Shown: positions 8,901 to 20,190 of the stretch, one piece after another
Layout of the letters: every line of letters begins with the position of its first letter
Numbering within the stretch: position 1 is the first letter of the stretch
Assembly: GCA_023248995.1 (NCBI GenBank)
Contig: JAHFDN010000001.1
Location: forward strand, 186,001 to 250,000
Length of the DNA: 64,000 nt
Origin: Candidatus Rokuibacteriota bacterium
Lineage (GTDB): Bacteria > Methylomirabilota > Methylomirabilia > Rokubacteriales > CSP1-6
Direction: 5' to 3'
Position numbers and translations under genes: made by a program
Notes under the pieces: model-generated
Database searches by the model: none
Seen by the model: only the letters and a program-made list of their open reading frames with translations
Told to the model about the DNA's origin: nothing

Positions 8901-9529
8901 CGGCGCTCCAACTCTGGCAGGTCGAGGGCGCCCTTGCGGAGGAGCCGCGGCGGGGTCACCGTCACATCCACAATGGTCGAGGGCAAGCCACCCGTCGTCG
9001 GCCCGCCGTCCAGGATCAGCTCGACCTCACCGTTGAAGACTCGCCGAACCTCCTGAGCCGTCGTAGGTGGCGCCTCCCCGCTCGGGTTGGCGCTCGGCGC
9101 GGTGACGGGGAAGCCGGCAGCGTGGACCAGCTCGAACGCCACCGGCTGGCGCGGGATCCTAATCCCGACCGTCCCCGTCCCCGCCGTGAGCGTCTGGGGC
9201 AGTGAGGCGATGGCCTTGAACACCAGCGTCAGCGGTCCCGGCCAGTACTTGCTCATCAGATCCCGGGCGACGGCGGACACATCCCCGACCAACGACTCGG
9301 CCATCTTGACGGAGTCCACCAGGATCAGGAGGGGCTTGGATTCAGGGCGGCCCTTCACGCGGAAGATCCGGGACACGGCCTCGGCATCGAGAGCCTTTGC
9401 GCCGAGACCGTAGAAGGTCTCCGTGGGAAACGCGACGAGTCCGCCCCCTTCGAGGACGGCGACGGCCTCTCTCAGCAGCTTCGGTTGAGGATGGCGCGGG
9501 TCAACCCGGAGGAGGCGGGTGGTGGTCAC
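8897..9529 (-). CDS. tsaC: L-threonylcarbamoyladenylate synthase (Sua5/YciO/YrdC)
   Basis: FPTETFYGLGAKALDAEAVSRIFRVKGRPESKPLLILV; GTG start at 9529 overlaps purE stop (GTGA); track start 9682 over-extended. Confidence 0.94.
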   Translation of the reverse strand: MTTTRLLRVDPRHPQPKLLREAVAVLEGGGLVAFPTETFYGLGAKALDAEAVSRIFRVKGRPESKPLLILVDSVKMAESLVGDVSAVARDLMSKYWPGPLTLVFKAIASLPQTLTAGTGTVGIRIPRQPVAFELVHAAGFPVTAPSANPSGEAPPTTAQEVRRVFNGEVELILDGGPTTGGLPSTIVDVTVTPPRLLRKGALDLPELERR

Positions 9530-10044
9530 CGCTTCCGTCTGAGCTCGGCGGCCACCCGGCGCGACCGCTGCGCGACCTCGGCGGCCATCCCCTTCCTGAA
9601 GGCGGCCAGCCGCTTCCGCACGCCGGCGTCGCTCAAGGCGAGGATCTGGGCCGCCAGGATGCCGGCGTTGGCAGCACCCCACTTCCCCACCGCCACCGTC
9701 GCCACCGGCACGCCCCTGGGCATCTGGGCGATCGAGAGGAGCGAGTCGAGGCCATTCAGGGGCGTCGAGTTGATCGGCACTCCGATGATCGGAAGCGAGG
9801 TCAGCGAGGCCAGGAAGCCGGGGAGCGCCGCGGCGCCGCCGGCCCCGGCGATCAAGACGCGGATGCCCCGCCTCTCGGCCCGCGCCGCGTACCGGCGGGT
9901 CTGATCGGGCGTCCGATGGGCCGAGGCGACGACGACCTCGTGGGGGATCCCGAGCTCGTCCAGCACCTTGATCGTCTCGAGGAGGACCTCCAGGTCCGTG
10001 TCGCTCCCCATCACGATCCCTACGCGCGGGCGTGTTTTGCGCAT
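9526..10044 (-). CDS. purE: 5-(carboxyamino)imidazole ribonucleotide mutase PurE
   Basis: VGIVMGSDTDLEV...VVASAHRTPDQ...LNGLDSLLSIAQMPRGVPVATVAVGKWGAANAG. Confidence 0.95.
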   Translation of the reverse strand: MRKTRPRVGIVMGSDTDLEVLLETIKVLDELGIPHEVVVASAHRTPDQTRRYAARAERRGIRVLIAGAGGAAALPGFLASLTSLPIIGVPINSTPLNGLDSLLSIAQMPRGVPVATVAVGKWGAANAGILAAQILALSDAGVRKRLAAFRKGMAAEVAQRSRRVAAELRRKR

Positions 10045-10048
10045 CCCT

Positions 10049-11329
10049 TCACCTCCCTCGGTGCGCGAGCGCCTTCTTGCCGATGTCTTTTCTGAAATGC
10101 ATCCCATCGAAGCAGATTTTACCAACGGCCTCGTAAGCCCTGCCGATGGCCGCCCTGATATCCGCACCGATCGCTGTGACTCCCAGCACCCGTCCGCCAG
10201 CCGTGACGAGCTGGCCGTCCCTGAGTGCCGTGCCCGCGTGAAAAACCGTCACGCCCTCGACCTTTTCGGCGGCCTCGATGCCGGAGATAGGCTTGCCGGT
10301 CTCGTACTCGCCAGGATAACCGCCCGAGGCCATCACCACGCACACCGCGGCCTCCGGGCGCCAACTGACCGACGACGGCAAGCGTTCCCCCCGGGCGACA
10401 GCGTGAAGCAGCGGGAGGGGATTATCCTCTAGCCGCATCATGATGGGCTGATGCTCCGGATCGCCGAACCGGCAGTTGTACTCGAGCACCTTCGGACCCT
10501 CGCGCGTGAGCATGAGGCCGGCGTAGATGACCCCGCGGTACGGTCGCCCCTCGGCCGCCATCGCCCGCACCGTGGGACGGATGATCGTCTTCATCACCTG
10601 ATCGTGCACCGTGGCGTCAACGACGGGCGCCGGCGAGTAGGCGCCCATGCCGCCCGTGTTCGGTCCCCGGTCGTCGTCGAAGACCGTCTTGTGATCCTGG
10701 GCCGTCCCCAGGAAGAGCCCCGTCTCGCCGTCGGTCAGCGCGAAGAAAGACGCCTCCTCGCCGGACAGGAACTCCTCGACGACGATCTGCTCGCCCGCCT
10801 TGCCGAAGGCCCGCTCCTCCAGGCAGAGGGCGATGGCCCGGTCCGCCTCCTCCAGGGTCCGGCAGACGATGGCCCCCTTGCCGGCCGCGAGCCCGTCCGC
10901 CTTGACGACCAGCGGGGCGCCCATTTCGCGCGCGAACCGGCGCGCCGCCGTGGCGTCCTGGAACGTCTGAAAGCGCGCCGTCGGGATCCCGTGCTTGGCC
11001 ATGAGGTCCTTGGCGAAAACCTTGGAGCCCTCGAGGGCCGCAGCCCTTTGGCTCGGCCCGAAGATGGCGAGCCCCTTGGCCTCGAAGCGGTCCACGATCC
11101 CCAGAACCAGCGGCAGCTCCGGGCCGACCACGGTCAGATCGATCCGTTCCGTCTCGGCGAAGGCGAGGAGCTCCTCGATCGCGTCGCCCTTGATCGGCAC
11201 GCACCGGGCGGTTCGGGCCATCCCCGGGTTCCCCGGCGCCGCGAAGAGGGCCTTGACCGAGGGGCTCTGGGCGAGCCGCCAGACAAGGGCGTGCTCGCGT
11301 CCTCCGCTGCCGACGACCAGCACCCTCAT
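10049..11329 (-). CDS. purD: Phosphoribosylamine-glycine ligase
   Basis: [23 protein letters not shown]...; track start 11623 over-extended. Confidence 0.98.
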   Translation of the reverse strand: MRVLVVGSGGREHALVWRLAQSPSVKALFAAPGNPGMARTARCVPIKGDAIEELLAFAETERIDLTVVGPELPLVLGIVDRFEAKGLAIFGPSQRAAALEGSKVFAKDLMAKHGIPTARFQTFQDATAARRFAREMGAPLVVKADGLAAGKGAIVCRTLEEADRAIALCLEERAFGKAGEQIVVEEFLSGEEASFFALTDGETGLFLGTAQDHKTVFDDDRGPNTGGMGAYSPAPVVDATVHDQVMKTIIRPTVRAMAAEGRPYRGVIYAGLMLTREGPKVLEYNCRFGDPEHQPIMMRLEDNPLPLLHAVARGERLPSSVSWRPEAAVCVVMASGGYPGEYETGKPISGIEAAEKVEGVTVFHAGTALRDGQLVTAGGRVLGVTAIGADIRAAIGRAYEAVGKICFDGMHFRKDIGKKALAHRGR

Positions 11330-12222
11330 TCCTCGGTCTCCTCGGCCTCGCCGAGATTGACGCGCGCGAGCTGGGCCCAGGGGCTCCCCTGGTCCAGCTC
11401 CAGGTATCGCCGCCAATGGATGGTGGCCTCTCGCGCTTGGCCGCACTTCGCCAGGACCCCGGCGAGATTGAAATGGGCGTCGGCGTAATCGGGCGCCAGC
11501 TCCAGCGACCGGCGGTACCAGCCGATGGCTCCCGGAAGATCGCCCAGGTCCTCCCGGAGCGAGCCCAGGTTGTACGCCCCCTGGTAGCACGAGGGGTCGG
11601 CCTCGAGGGCCGCCCGGTAGCACGCTTCGGCTTTTTCGTACCGCCCCATGCGGTGGTGGAGGAGCCCCAGGTTATTCCACCCCGCCGCGAAGGCGGGGTC
11701 CAGGGCCAGCACCTGCTCGTAGGCGGAGACTGCGCTCTCCCACTGGGCCGGATCCTGGTCGAGCTCGGCCGCGCGCTCGAACCAGACCTGGGCGCGGTCG
11801 GCCGGCCGCACGAGCGGCCGGACCAGCCCCCGCGCCAGAGTTGCTCGCGCCTGGCGTTCCAGGTCGCCGACGTCAAGCGTCAGGAGAGTCTGTCCGGTGC
11901 GCGGGTCGAAGCTCACGCCGCCGCTCTCGACGAGGATGCGGTCGCCCTCGATCTTGAGCCTCAGCTCGGCGAGCGGGGACTCGGACTCGGGGACGAGGCG
12001 TCTGACATCCTCGAGGGCGCGGCGGACCTGGCGCACCGTGGCGCCGCCTTCCAGGAGTCCCCGCGCCACGCGCACGCCCACGACGTCCCTGAAGCGATAC
12101 CCCTGCCCTTCGGCCTTCAGCAGGCCCAGCCGTCTCAGCTGGGCAACCCGTTGGGGCATCAGGCTCAGAAGGCCGACGACCTCGCGCTCGCTCAAGAGCC
12201 AGACCTTCGACTCCGCAGTCAA
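11326..12222 (-). CDS. MerR-like HTH N-terminus plus TPR repeat protein
   Basis: N-term [62 protein letters not shown]-term TPRs ([31 protein letters not shown]...). Confidence 0.85.
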   Translation of the reverse strand: MTAESKVWLLSEREVVGLLSLMPQRVAQLRRLGLLKAEGQGYRFRDVVGVRVARGLLEGGATVRQVRRALEDVRRLVPESESPLAELRLKIEGDRILVESGGVSFDPRTGQTLLTLDVGDLERQARATLARGLVRPLVRPADRAQVWFERAAELDQDPAQWESAVSAYEQVLALDPAFAAGWNNLGLLHHRMGRYEKAEACYRAALEADPSCYQGAYNLGSLREDLGDLPGAIGWYRRSLELAPDYADAHFNLAGVLAKCGQAREATIHWRRYLELDQGSPWAQLARVNLGEAEETEE

Positions 12223-13805
12223 TGCCGGAAATGCCTCATCCCGGTCAGGACCATGGCCATCCCGTGCTCGTTCGCCGCCTGGAGGGCTTCCGCGTCGCGC
12301 ACCGAGCCCCCCGGATGAATGACCGCCGTGGCGCCGGCCTCCGCCACGACGTCCAGGCCGTCCCGGAAGGGGAAAAAGGCGTCGGAGGCGCAGACGGTGC
12401 CCCGCGTCTCGAGCCCGGTCGCGCGCGCGCGCATTACGGCAATCTTGGCCGAGTCAACCCGGCTCATCTGGCCGGCGCCCACGCCCACGAGTTGCTCGGC
12501 CGTCGCCAGGACGATGGCGTTCGACTTGACGTGCTTCGCCACGCGCCAGGCGAAGCGGAGCGCGCTCCACTCCGCCTGGGTCGGCTCGCGCCTGGAAACG
12601 ACGCGCAGCGCCCCTTCGTCCAGGTCGGCCTGGTCCGCCTCCTGGACCAGCAGCCCGCCGAGGACGCTCCGGTACTCCGAGAGCCGCGGCGAGAGGGCAC
12701 GCCGATCGCACGGAACCTCGAGCACCCGGCAGCGTTTCTTCGAGCGCCCGAGCTCCTCCAGGACGTCGGGAGCGAACGCGGGGGCGAACAGGATCTCGAT
12801 CAGAATGCCGGTGAGCTCCCTGACGACGTCCATCTCCAGGGGCCGGTTCACCCCCACGATGCCGCCGTAGATCGAGACGGGATCCGACGCCTTCGCCCGT
12901 CTCATGGCGCCGGCCAGGGTGGCGCCGGTCGCAGCGCCGCACGGGTTCGTGTGCTTAACGACGACCGCCGACGGCTCGCTGAACTCGAGGAGTAGAGCGA
13001 GCGCCGCGGAAAGATCCAGGAGGTTGTTGTAGGAAAGCTCTGGCCCGTGGAGCTGCCGGGCCGCGGCCAGACCCCAGCGCGGGGCACCGATCAACCGGTA
13101 GAACGCCGCCTGCTGATGCGGGTTCTCGCCGTATCGGAGCGACTGCACCAGCTCCGCCTCCACCCGCACGAGCGGCGGAAACACCGCCCCGCCCCCGGCG
13201 GGAGGTCGCGACGTCGCCTCCGGGCTTCTCAGATACGCCGCGATGGCCGCGTCGTACTGGGCTGTCCTGCGGAAGGCCTCACGCGCGAGTCGCTGCCGCG
13301 TCTCATGGGAGAGCTTTCCCTCCTCCCGCTTCAGCTCGTCCAGCACCAGGCCGTACTGGGAAGGGTCCACCAGCACCGCGACGGATTCCCAGTTCTTGGC
13401 GCCGGCCCGGATCATCGCCGGACCGCCGATATCGATCTGCTCGAGCGCCTCCTCCGGCGTCGCTCCCGGCCGGGCCACGGTCTCCTCGAACGGATAAAGC
13501 GTGACGGCCACGAGGTCAATGAGCGGGATGCCCTGGGCCTGGAGCTGCCTCAGGTGCTCGGGCCGGTCGCGACGGGCAAGGATGCCGCCGTGGATCCTGG
13601 GATGCAGCGTCTTCACCCGTCCGTCGAGGAGCTCGGCGGAACCCGTCACCTCGGAAACGTCCCGGACCGGCACGCCGGAGTCCCGCAGGAGCTTCGCCGT
13701 CCCGCCCGTCGAGACAACCTCGACCCCGAGCGCCGCGAGCCCCCGGGCGAACTCCACCACGCCGGACTTGTCGTGCACGCTCACGAGCGCCCGTCTGACG
13801 GTCAT
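12219..13805 (-). CDS. purH: Bifunctional AICAR formyltransferase/IMP cyclohydrolase
   Basis: 528 aa; [44 protein letters not shown]. Confidence 0.98.
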   Translation of the reverse strand: MTVRRALVSVHDKSGVVEFARGLAALGVEVVSTGGTAKLLRDSGVPVRDVSEVTGSAELLDGRVKTLHPRIHGGILARRDRPEHLRQLQAQGIPLIDLVAVTLYPFEETVARPGATPEEALEQIDIGGPAMIRAGAKNWESVAVLVDPSQYGLVLDELKREEGKLSHETRQRLAREAFRRTAQYDAAIAAYLRSPEATSRPPAGGGAVFPPLVRVEAELVQSLRYGENPHQQAAFYRLIGAPRWGLAAARQLHGPELSYNNLLDLSAALALLLEFSEPSAVVVKHTNPCGAATGATLAGAMRRAKASDPVSIYGGIVGVNRPLEMDVVRELTGILIEILFAPAFAPDVLEELGRSKKRCRVLEVPCDRRALSPRLSEYRSVLGGLLVQEADQADLDEGALRVVSRREPTQAEWSALRFAWRVAKHVKSNAIVLATAEQLVGVGAGQMSRVDSAKIAVMRARATGLETRGTVCASDAFFPFRDGLDVVAEAGATAVIHPGGSVRDAEALQAANEHGMAMVLTGMRHFRH

Positions 13806-14428
13806 CAGTCCTCCCGAACGACAACGCGCCGACCGACCAGCGCGAGCCGCCCTTCGGCGAAGAGCCGGATCGCGCGCGGGTAGAGCTGGTGCTCCTCGGC
13901 GAGGATCCGGGCCGCCAGCGTCTCCTCGGTGTCGCCCTCCCTCACAGGCACGGGAACCTGGCAGATGATGGGGCCCGAATCCACGCCTTCATCCACGAAG
14001 TGGACCGTGGCGCCCGCGACTTTGACGCCGTACTGGAGGGCCTGGCGCTGGGCGTGGAGCCCGGGAAAGGCGGGCAGCAGTGCCGGATGGATGTTCATGA
14101 TCTGGCCCGGCAGCGCCCGGACGAAGGAAGCTCCCAGAACCCGCATGTAGCCGGCCAGGCAGACGAGCTCGACGCGGTGCTCCGCGAGCACCCCGAGCAT
14201 GGCCTGGTCGAAGGCCTCCCGGTCGCCGTACGCCCTCGGGTCGAGGAACACCGCCTTCGCGCCGTGCTTGCGCGCCCGCTCCAGGGCCTGGGCGTCAGCC
14301 CGATCGGAGACGACGACAGGCAGACGGCAATCGAGCCGACCGGCCTCGATCGCGTCGATGATCGCCTGAAGGTTGGACCCCCGCCCGGACGCGAGCACCC
14401 CGATCCGGAGCGACTCGCTCCGGATCAT
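13805..14428 (-). CDS. purN: Phosphoribosylglycinamide formyltransferase
   Basis: RIGVLASGRGSNLQAIIDAI...NIHPALLPAFPGLHAQRQAL; start at MIRSESL; stop/start TGATG with purH. Confidence 0.97.
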   Translation of the reverse strand: MIRSESLRIGVLASGRGSNLQAIIDAIEAGRLDCRLPVVVSDRADAQALERARKHGAKAVFLDPRAYGDREAFDQAMLGVLAEHRVELVCLAGYMRVLGASFVRALPGQIMNIHPALLPAFPGLHAQRQALQYGVKVAGATVHFVDEGVDSGPIICQVPVPVREGDTEETLAARILAEEHQLYPRAIRLFAEGRLALVGRRVVVRED

Positions 14429-15465
14429 GGGCGCCCGCCGACGTACTGGACGCCGCGCGAGCCCGCGCGGATCTCGCCGATCATCGAGACGGTTTCCCCG
14501 AACGACGCCAGGAGTCTCCGGGCGTGATCGGCGTGCTCGGGCGCGACGACGATGACGAGGCCGATCCCCATGTTGAACGTCCTGAACATCTCCTCCTGGG
14601 CGACGTGCCCGCCCTCCTGGATGAGCGCGAAGATCGCCGGCATCGTCCACGTCCCCCGGTCAACCACCGCCCGGCACCCTTCGGGCAGCACGCGGGGGAG
14701 ATTGCCCGTCAGCCCCCCGCCCGTGATGTGCGCCATGGCGCGGACGGGGAGCGTTTTCAGAAGGGCGAGGACCGGCCTCACATAGATGCGGGCGGGCGTC
14801 AGGAGCTCGTCCGCAACCGTCCGACCGAGCCCGGGCAGCGGGTCGCCGACCTTGAGGCCCATCGCCCCAAAGACGACCCTGCGCGCCAGCGAGTAGCCGT
14901 TCGCATGGAGTCCCGAGGAGTGAAGCCCCAGGAGCCGGTCGCCGGGCGCCACCGTCGAGCCGTCCACGAGCCGGCTTCGCTCCGCCACACCCACGGCGAA
15001 GCCCGCCAGGTCGTACTCGGCCGGGGGGTAGAAGTCCGGTAGCTCGGCGGTCTCACCGCCCACCAGGGCGCAACCCGCCTGCCGACATCCTTCGGCGATC
15101 CCCCTGACAATGGTCTCGATCCGCTCGGGCACGACCTTGCCCACCGCCACATAGTCGAGAAAGAAGAGCGGCTCGGCGCCGTGGACGAGGACGTCGTTCA
15201 CTCCCATGGCCACTAGATCGATCCCCACCGTGTCGTGGCGGTCGGCGAGGAAAGCGACCTTGAGCTTCGATCCGACGCCGTCGGTGGAGGAGACCAGGAC
15301 GGGCTCCCGGTAGCCGGTGGGGACCTTCACGAAGCCGGCGAAGGCCCCGAGCTCGCCCAGCACCTCGGGGCGGTAGGTGGAGCGGACAAGGGGACCGAGG
15401 CGGCGGACGGCGTCGTCAGCAGCCTCGATGTTCACGCCGGACTGCTTGTACGTCAGCGGATCCAT
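14425..15465 (-). CDS. purM: Phosphoribosylformylglycinamidine cyclo-ligase
   Basis: 346 aa; YKQSGVNIEAADDAV...VSSTDGVGSKLKVAF. Confidence 0.98.
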   Translation of the reverse strand: MDPLTYKQSGVNIEAADDAVRRLGPLVRSTYRPEVLGELGAFAGFVKVPTGYREPVLVSSTDGVGSKLKVAFLADRHDTVGIDLVAMGVNDVLVHGAEPLFFLDYVAVGKVVPERIETIVRGIAEGCRQAGCALVGGETAELPDFYPPAEYDLAGFAVGVAERSRLVDGSTVAPGDRLLGLHSSGLHANGYSLARRVVFGAMGLKVGDPLPGLGRTVADELLTPARIYVRPVLALLKTLPVRAMAHITGGGLTGNLPRVLPEGCRAVVDRGTWTMPAIFALIQEGGHVAQEEMFRTFNMGIGLVIVVAPEHADHARRLLASFGETVSMIGEIRAGSRGVQYVGGRP

Positions 15466-15477
15466 TGAGGCCGGGGC

Positions 15478-16941
15478 TCAGGTGGGAGGGTCGAAGAGAC
15501 TGAGCTGGGGCATCGCCTCGCGCTCGAAACCCACCCGGTAGTCCCCCGTGAAGCAGGCGTGGCAGAAGTGGCCCGGATTGGCGCCGGTGGACTTCAGCAT
15601 CCCGTCGAGGGAGAGGTATCCCAGGCTGTCGGCCTCCAGGTAGCGGCGGATCTCCTCTACCTGGTGGCTCGAGGCGATCAGCTCCTTGCGAGTGGGCGTG
15701 TCGATCCCGTAGTAGCAGGGCCAGTGGATGGGCGGCGAGGAGATTCTGACGTGCACCTCGCGGGCGCCGGCGTTCCGGAGCATCTTGACGATTTTCCGGC
15801 TGGTGGTGCCACGGACGATCGAGTCGTCCACCACGACGACCCGCCGCCCGTCCAGCGTCTCCCGCACCGGGTTCAGCTTCACCTTGACGCCGAAGTGGCG
15901 GATCCCCTGCCGCGGCTCGATGAAGGTGCGCCCCACGTAGTGGTTGCGGATCAGCCCCACCTGGAAAGAGATCCCCGACTCCTCGGAGAATCCGAGCGCG
16001 GCGCCCATCCCGGAGTCGGGAACTGGGATCACGATGTCGGCCTCGGCCGGCTGCTCCCGGGCGAGCTGGTGGCCCAGGGCCTTCCGCACGCCGAGGACGT
16101 TCCGCCCCCAGAGGAGCGAGTCCGGCCGGGAGAAATAGACGTACTCGAAGACGCACTGGAGCCGCTCCTTGGGCGGGAACGGCTTGAACGACCTGAGACC
16201 CTGTTCGTTGATGAACAGGACCTCTCCCGGCTCGATGTCGCGCACGAACGTTGCCTCCAGGAGGTCCAGGGCGCAGGTCTCGGAGGCGACGATCCAGGTG
16301 TCCCCGAGCTTTCCCAGGGAGAGCGGGCGGAAGCCGTTGGGGTCCCGGACCGCCACCACCGCGTCGGGCGTGAGCATCAAGAGCGAGTACGCCCCCGCCA
16401 CGCGCGCGAGCGCCTGGGGGAGCTGCTCCTCCAGGCTCGCGCCCGACGCCCGCGCCAGCAAGTGGAGGATCACCTCGGTGTCCGAGTTGGACTGGAACAC
16501 CGCCCCCCCCTGCTCGAGCTCGGCCCGGAGCGCCTCGGCGTTGACCAGGTTACCGTTGTGGGCGAGGGCAACGGGCCCGCGCCCGGTGGTGGCCGTGATG
16601 GGCTGCGCGTTCTTGAGCGTCGAGGTCCCCGCTGTAGAGTAGCGCACGTGCCCGATGGCGCGCGTGCCCGGCAGGCGCCTCAGGCGCTCGCGGCCGAAGA
16701 CGTCGGCCACCCATCCCATCGCCTTCTCCACGTGGAAAGCCTGGCCGTCGGTCGCCGCGATCCCAGCCGACTCCTGGCCGCGGTGCTGGAGGGCATAGAG
16801 GCCCAGGGAGGTGAGGTTGGCGGCTTCGGGGTGGTTCCAGATCCCGAAGATCCCGCACTCGTCGTGGAATCCATCCCGGAGCAGGGCTTCGCCCCCCTTA
16901 GACCAGATATCGCTCAAAGCCCGTCCTCCAGGCGTGGGCAA
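15478..16941 (-). CDS. purF: Amidophosphoribosyltransferase
   Basis: [35 protein letters not shown]; PRTase [18 protein letters not shown]; likely TTG start at 16915 with GGAGG upstream. Confidence 0.97.
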   Translation of the reverse strand: MPTPGGRALSDIWSKGGEALLRDGFHDECGIFGIWNHPEAANLTSLGLYALQHRGQESAGIAATDGQAFHVEKAMGWVADVFGRERLRRLPGTRAIGHVRYSTAGTSTLKNAQPITATTGRGPVALAHNGNLVNAEALRAELEQGGAVFQSNSDTEVILHLLARASGASLEEQLPQALARVAGAYSLLMLTPDAVVAVRDPNGFRPLSLGKLGDTWIVASETCALDLLEATFVRDIEPGEVLFINEQGLRSFKPFPPKERLQCVFEYVYFSRPDSLLWGRNVLGVRKALGHQLAREQPAEADIVIPVPDSGMGAALGFSEESGISFQVGLIRNHYVGRTFIEPRQGIRHFGVKVKLNPVRETLDGRRVVVVDDSIVRGTTSRKIVKMLRNAGAREVHVRISSPPIHWPCYYGIDTPTRKELIASSHQVEEIRRYLEADSLGYLSLDGMLKSTGANPGHFCHACFTGDYRVGFEREAMPQLSLFDPPT

Positions 16942-19123
16942 TCCGCTCGACCGGAACGTTGATGACCACTTCCCCCCCGACTCTGAGCGTGAAGCGATTA
17001 CCCCCCACCGTCCCGATGAATCGCCAGGGCACCCGCCACTCCCGCATCAGGCTCTCGAAATGACGCTCTGCAGCCGGGGGGACCGACGCTAGGATTCGCG
17101 ACGGCCCCTCGCCGAACAGCACCAGGTCGAGCCGGCCCCCCGACGGGAGCGCCACCTCCACGCCCAGCTCTTCCGGCCCGCTGATCGCCGCCTCAGCCAG
17201 CGCCACGGCCAGTCCCCCTTCGGCAGAGTCGTGGGCCGAGGCGACCAGCCCGGCCTCGATCGCCGCCCGGCAGGCCGACTGGACATCCCGCTCGAGCCGG
17301 AGGTCCAGGGGCGCGAGCCGCCCGCCCAGGCGCCGCCCGAAGGTCGCCAGATACTCGCTCCCGCCCAGGCTGACGGCCTCGGGCCCGATGAGAGCAATCC
17401 GGTCCCCGGCGTTCTTCAACCACTGGGTCGTGCGCCACTCGGCCTCCTCCAGGAGCCCCGCCATGCCGATGATCGGCGTGGGGAGGATCGCTCGACCCTC
17501 CGTCTCATTGTAAAAGGAGACGTTGCCGCTCACCACCGGGATTTCCAGGGCCTGGCACGCCTGGGAGATCCCGCGGATCGCCTCGCCGAACTGCCAGAGG
17601 ATCTCCGGGCGCTCGGGCGAGCCGAAGTTCAGGCAGTCGGTGACGGCCAAGGGCCGCGCCCCCGAGCAGGTCAGATTCCTGGCCGCTTCGGCCACGGCGA
17701 GGGCCGCGCCCTGACACGGATCCAGAAGGACGTAGCGGCCGTTGCCGTCGGTCGTGAGGGCGATCGCCTTCCGCGTCCCCTTGATCCTGAGCACCCCCGC
17801 GTCGGACCCGGGCAGCACGAGGGTGTTGATCCCCACCTGCTGGTCGTACTGCCGGTAGACCCAGTGCTTCGAGGCGACGGTCGGCGCGGCCAGGATCTCG
17901 AGGAGCGCCCGCTCGTAATCACGAGGCGCGGGGAGCGACAGGGGATCGAACGCCACCAGGGCGTCCAGCCACCCCGGGCGCGCGGTCGGTTTTTCGTAGA
18001 CCGGCGCGTCTTCGGTGAGGGCCCTGACGGGCACCTCGGCGACGAGCCGGCCCTCGATCCTCACCCGGAGCATCCCGTCGGCGGTGACCCGGCCGATCTC
18101 CACCGCGTCGAGGTCCCACTTGGCGAAGATCTCCCGCACCTCCGCCTCGCGTCCGCGCGCCACGACCAGGAGCATCCGCTCCTGGGACTCGGAGAGCATG
18201 ATCTCGTACGGCGTCATCCCCGTCTCCCGCCGGGGGACCCGCGAGAGTTCGACCTCCATGCCGGTCCCGGCGCGGGCGGGCATCTCCGAGGAGCAGCAGG
18301 CCAGGCCGGCGGCGCCCATGTCCTGGATCCCCACGACGGCTCCCGTCTCCAACGCCCCGAGACAGGCCTCCAGGAGGAGTTTTTCGGTAAACGGATCGCC
18401 CACCTGGACGGTCGGACGCCGCTCCTCGGCACCCTCCTCGAAGACGGCCGAGGCCATCGTCGCGCCGTGGATGCCGTCCCGGCCCGTCTTGGCCCCGACG
18501 TAGAACACCGGGTTCCCGGGTCCCTCCGCCCGCGCGCGGAAGATGCGATCGTGCCGAACCAGGCCGACGCACATGACGTTCACCAGGGGGTTTCCCCCGT
18601 ACTCGGGGGCGAAGGCGACCTCGCCACCGACGTTGGGAACGCCGAAGCAGTTACCGTACCAGGAGATCCCGGCGACGACGCCCCCCAGCAGGTAGCGGGT
18701 CTTGGGATCCTCGGGGTCGCCGAACCTGAGCGAATCGAGCGTGGCGATGGGGCGGGCCCCCATCGTGAAGATGTCGCGCAGAATCCCGCCCACCCCGGTC
18801 GCGGCCCCCTGGAACGGCTCGATGAAGGAGGGGTGGTTGTGGCTCTCCATCTTGAGCACGAGGGCCAAGCCGTCGCCCAGGTCCACGATGCCGGCGTTTT
18901 CACCCGGGCCCTGGAGGACGTGGGGCGCCCGAGTCGGCAGCTGGCGGAGAAACACCTTCGAGTGCTTGTAGGCGCAGTGCTCGGACCAGAGGGCGGAGAA
19001 GAGGCCGAGCTCGGTGAAGGTGGGCTCCCGGCCGAGGATCCGGATGATCCGGTCGTACTCCTCGGCTGTCAGACCGTGGGCCTGGGCGAGGTCCAGCGTG
19101 ACCTTAGGTTCGGCCCCGCTCAC
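16898..19123 (-). CDS. purL: Phosphoribosylformylglycinamidine synthase subunit PurL
   Basis: 741 aa; [37 protein letters not shown]. Confidence 0.98.
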   Translation of the reverse strand: MSGAEPKVTLDLAQAHGLTAEEYDRIIRILGREPTFTELGLFSALWSEHCAYKHSKVFLRQLPTRAPHVLQGPGENAGIVDLGDGLALVLKMESHNHPSFIEPFQGAATGVGGILRDIFTMGARPIATLDSLRFGDPEDPKTRYLLGGVVAGISWYGNCFGVPNVGGEVAFAPEYGGNPLVNVMCVGLVRHDRIFRARAEGPGNPVFYVGAKTGRDGIHGATMASAVFEEGAEERRPTVQVGDPFTEKLLLEACLGALETGAVVGIQDMGAAGLACCSSEMPARAGTGMEVELSRVPRRETGMTPYEIMLSESQERMLLVVARGREAEVREIFAKWDLDAVEIGRVTADGMLRVRIEGRLVAEVPVRALTEDAPVYEKPTARPGWLDALVAFDPLSLPAPRDYERALLEILAAPTVASKHWVYRQYDQQVGINTLVLPGSDAGVLRIKGTRKAIALTTDGNGRYVLLDPCQGAALAVAEAARNLTCSGARPLAVTDCLNFGSPERPEILWQFGEAIRGISQACQALEIPVVSGNVSFYNETEGRAILPTPIIGMAGLLEEAEWRTTQWLKNAGDRIALIGPEAVSLGGSEYLATFGRRLGGRLAPLDLRLERDVQSACRAAIEAGLVASAHDSAEGGLAVALAEAAISGPEELGVEVALPSGGRLDLVLFGEGPSRILASVPPAAERHFESLMREWRVPWRFIGTVGGNRFTLRVGGEVVINVPVERIAHAWRTGFERYLV

Positions 19124-19151
19124 CTCTCCCCGTCCCCATGGCTCCCCGCGT

Positions 19152-19865
19152 CTACCGCTTCAGGAAACTGCCGTCCTCGACCAGGCTGCCGATGAGCGAA
19201 TGGAAGAGCAGGAGCCCGTCGGTCCCGCCGACCGCGGCCTCCGCGGCGCGCTCCGGATGAGGCATGAGCCCGAGCACCGTTCCCTCCTCGTTCACGACGC
19301 CCGCAATGTTCTCCACGGAGCCGTTGGGGTTGGCCTCTTTCGTCACCTCGCCCGCCTCGGTGCAGTAGCGGAACACGATCTGGCTGCGCGCCTTGAGATG
19401 CCGCAACGTTTCAAGGTCGGCGTAGTATTTGCCCTCGCCGTGGGAAATGGGCAGCTTGAGGACCTGGCCGGGGCGGAGGCCGCGAGTGAACGGGAGCTCG
19501 GCATTCTCCACGACGACATGCGTGGACTGGCAGCGATACTGCAGGCACTCGTTGCGCATGAGAGCGCCGGGGAGAAGCGTCGCCTCGCACAGGATCTGAA
19601 AGCCGTTGCAGGAGCCGAGGACGAGTCCCCCGCGGGCGACGAAGTCGCCAAGCGCCCCGACCACGGGCGAGCGGCCGGCGACCGCGCCGGCGCGCAGGTA
19701 GTCGCCGTAGGAGAAGCCGCCGGGAAGGATCACGCAGTCGTATTCGGACAAGTCGGTATCCCGGTGCCAGACGTATCTGACCGGCTGGTGCAGCACTTCC
19801 CCGATCACGTAGTGAAAATCGCAGTCGCTCCAGGTGCCCGGGAAAATCACGACCCCGAATTTCAT
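19152..19865 (-). CDS. purQ: Phosphoribosylformylglycinamidine synthase subunit PurQ
   Basis: [15 protein letters not shown]...[17 protein letters not shown]...[12 protein letters not shown]. Confidence 0.98.
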   Translation of the reverse strand: MKFGVVIFPGTWSDCDFHYVIGEVLHQPVRYVWHRDTDLSEYDCVILPGGFSYGDYLRAGAVAGRSPVVGALGDFVARGGLVLGSCNGFQILCEATLLPGALMRNECLQYRCQSTHVVVENAELPFTRGLRPGQVLKLPISHGEGKYYADLETLRHLKARSQIVFRYCTEAGEVTKEANPNGSVENIAGVVNEEGTVLGLMPHPERAAEAAVGGTDGLLLFHSLIGSLVEDGSFLKR

Positions 19866-19921
19866 AGGCTCAGATCCTCCCCCTTTCGTCCGGCTACCCT
19901 CATCTTAAACGCTGGCCGCGT

Positions 19922-20188
19922 CTATGGCAAGTTCGGGCGGGTGCCCTCCTCCACGATCTCCACCGTGAAGTCTTCGGTCACCGGGTTGGCGAGGAGCCGC
20001 CGGCACATCTCCTCGAGTCGGCCGCGGGCCTGGGCCGACGCGGCGCCGTCCAGCTCCAGCTCCAGCAGCTTGCCCACGCGGAGATCCCGGACCTCCCGGT
20101 ATCCCAGGCCCTCGAGCGCGCGCTTGACGGCGCTCCCCTGCGGGTCCAGGATGCCGCGCTTCAGTCTGACGACGACGCGCGCGCGCAC
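19922..20188 (-). CDS. purS: Phosphoribosylformylglycinamidine synthase subunit PurS
   Basis: VRARVVVRLKRGILDPQGSAVKRALEGLGYREVRDLRVGKLLELEL; contained in an over-extended track ORF. Confidence 0.93.
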   Translation of the reverse strand: MRARVVVRLKRGILDPQGSAVKRALEGLGYREVRDLRVGKLLELELDGAASAQARGRLEEMCRRLLANPVTEDFTVEIVEEGTRPNLP

Positions 20189-20190
20189 GG

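Noticed and set aside
10617-11876. 419-aa minus ORF spanning purD and the TPR gene
   Set aside because: Out-of-frame with both purD and the HTH/TPR gene; RPGR-rich shadow ORF.
17231-19195. 654-aa plus-strand ORF antisense to purL
   Set aside because: Composition-driven antisense frame; no recognisable domain.
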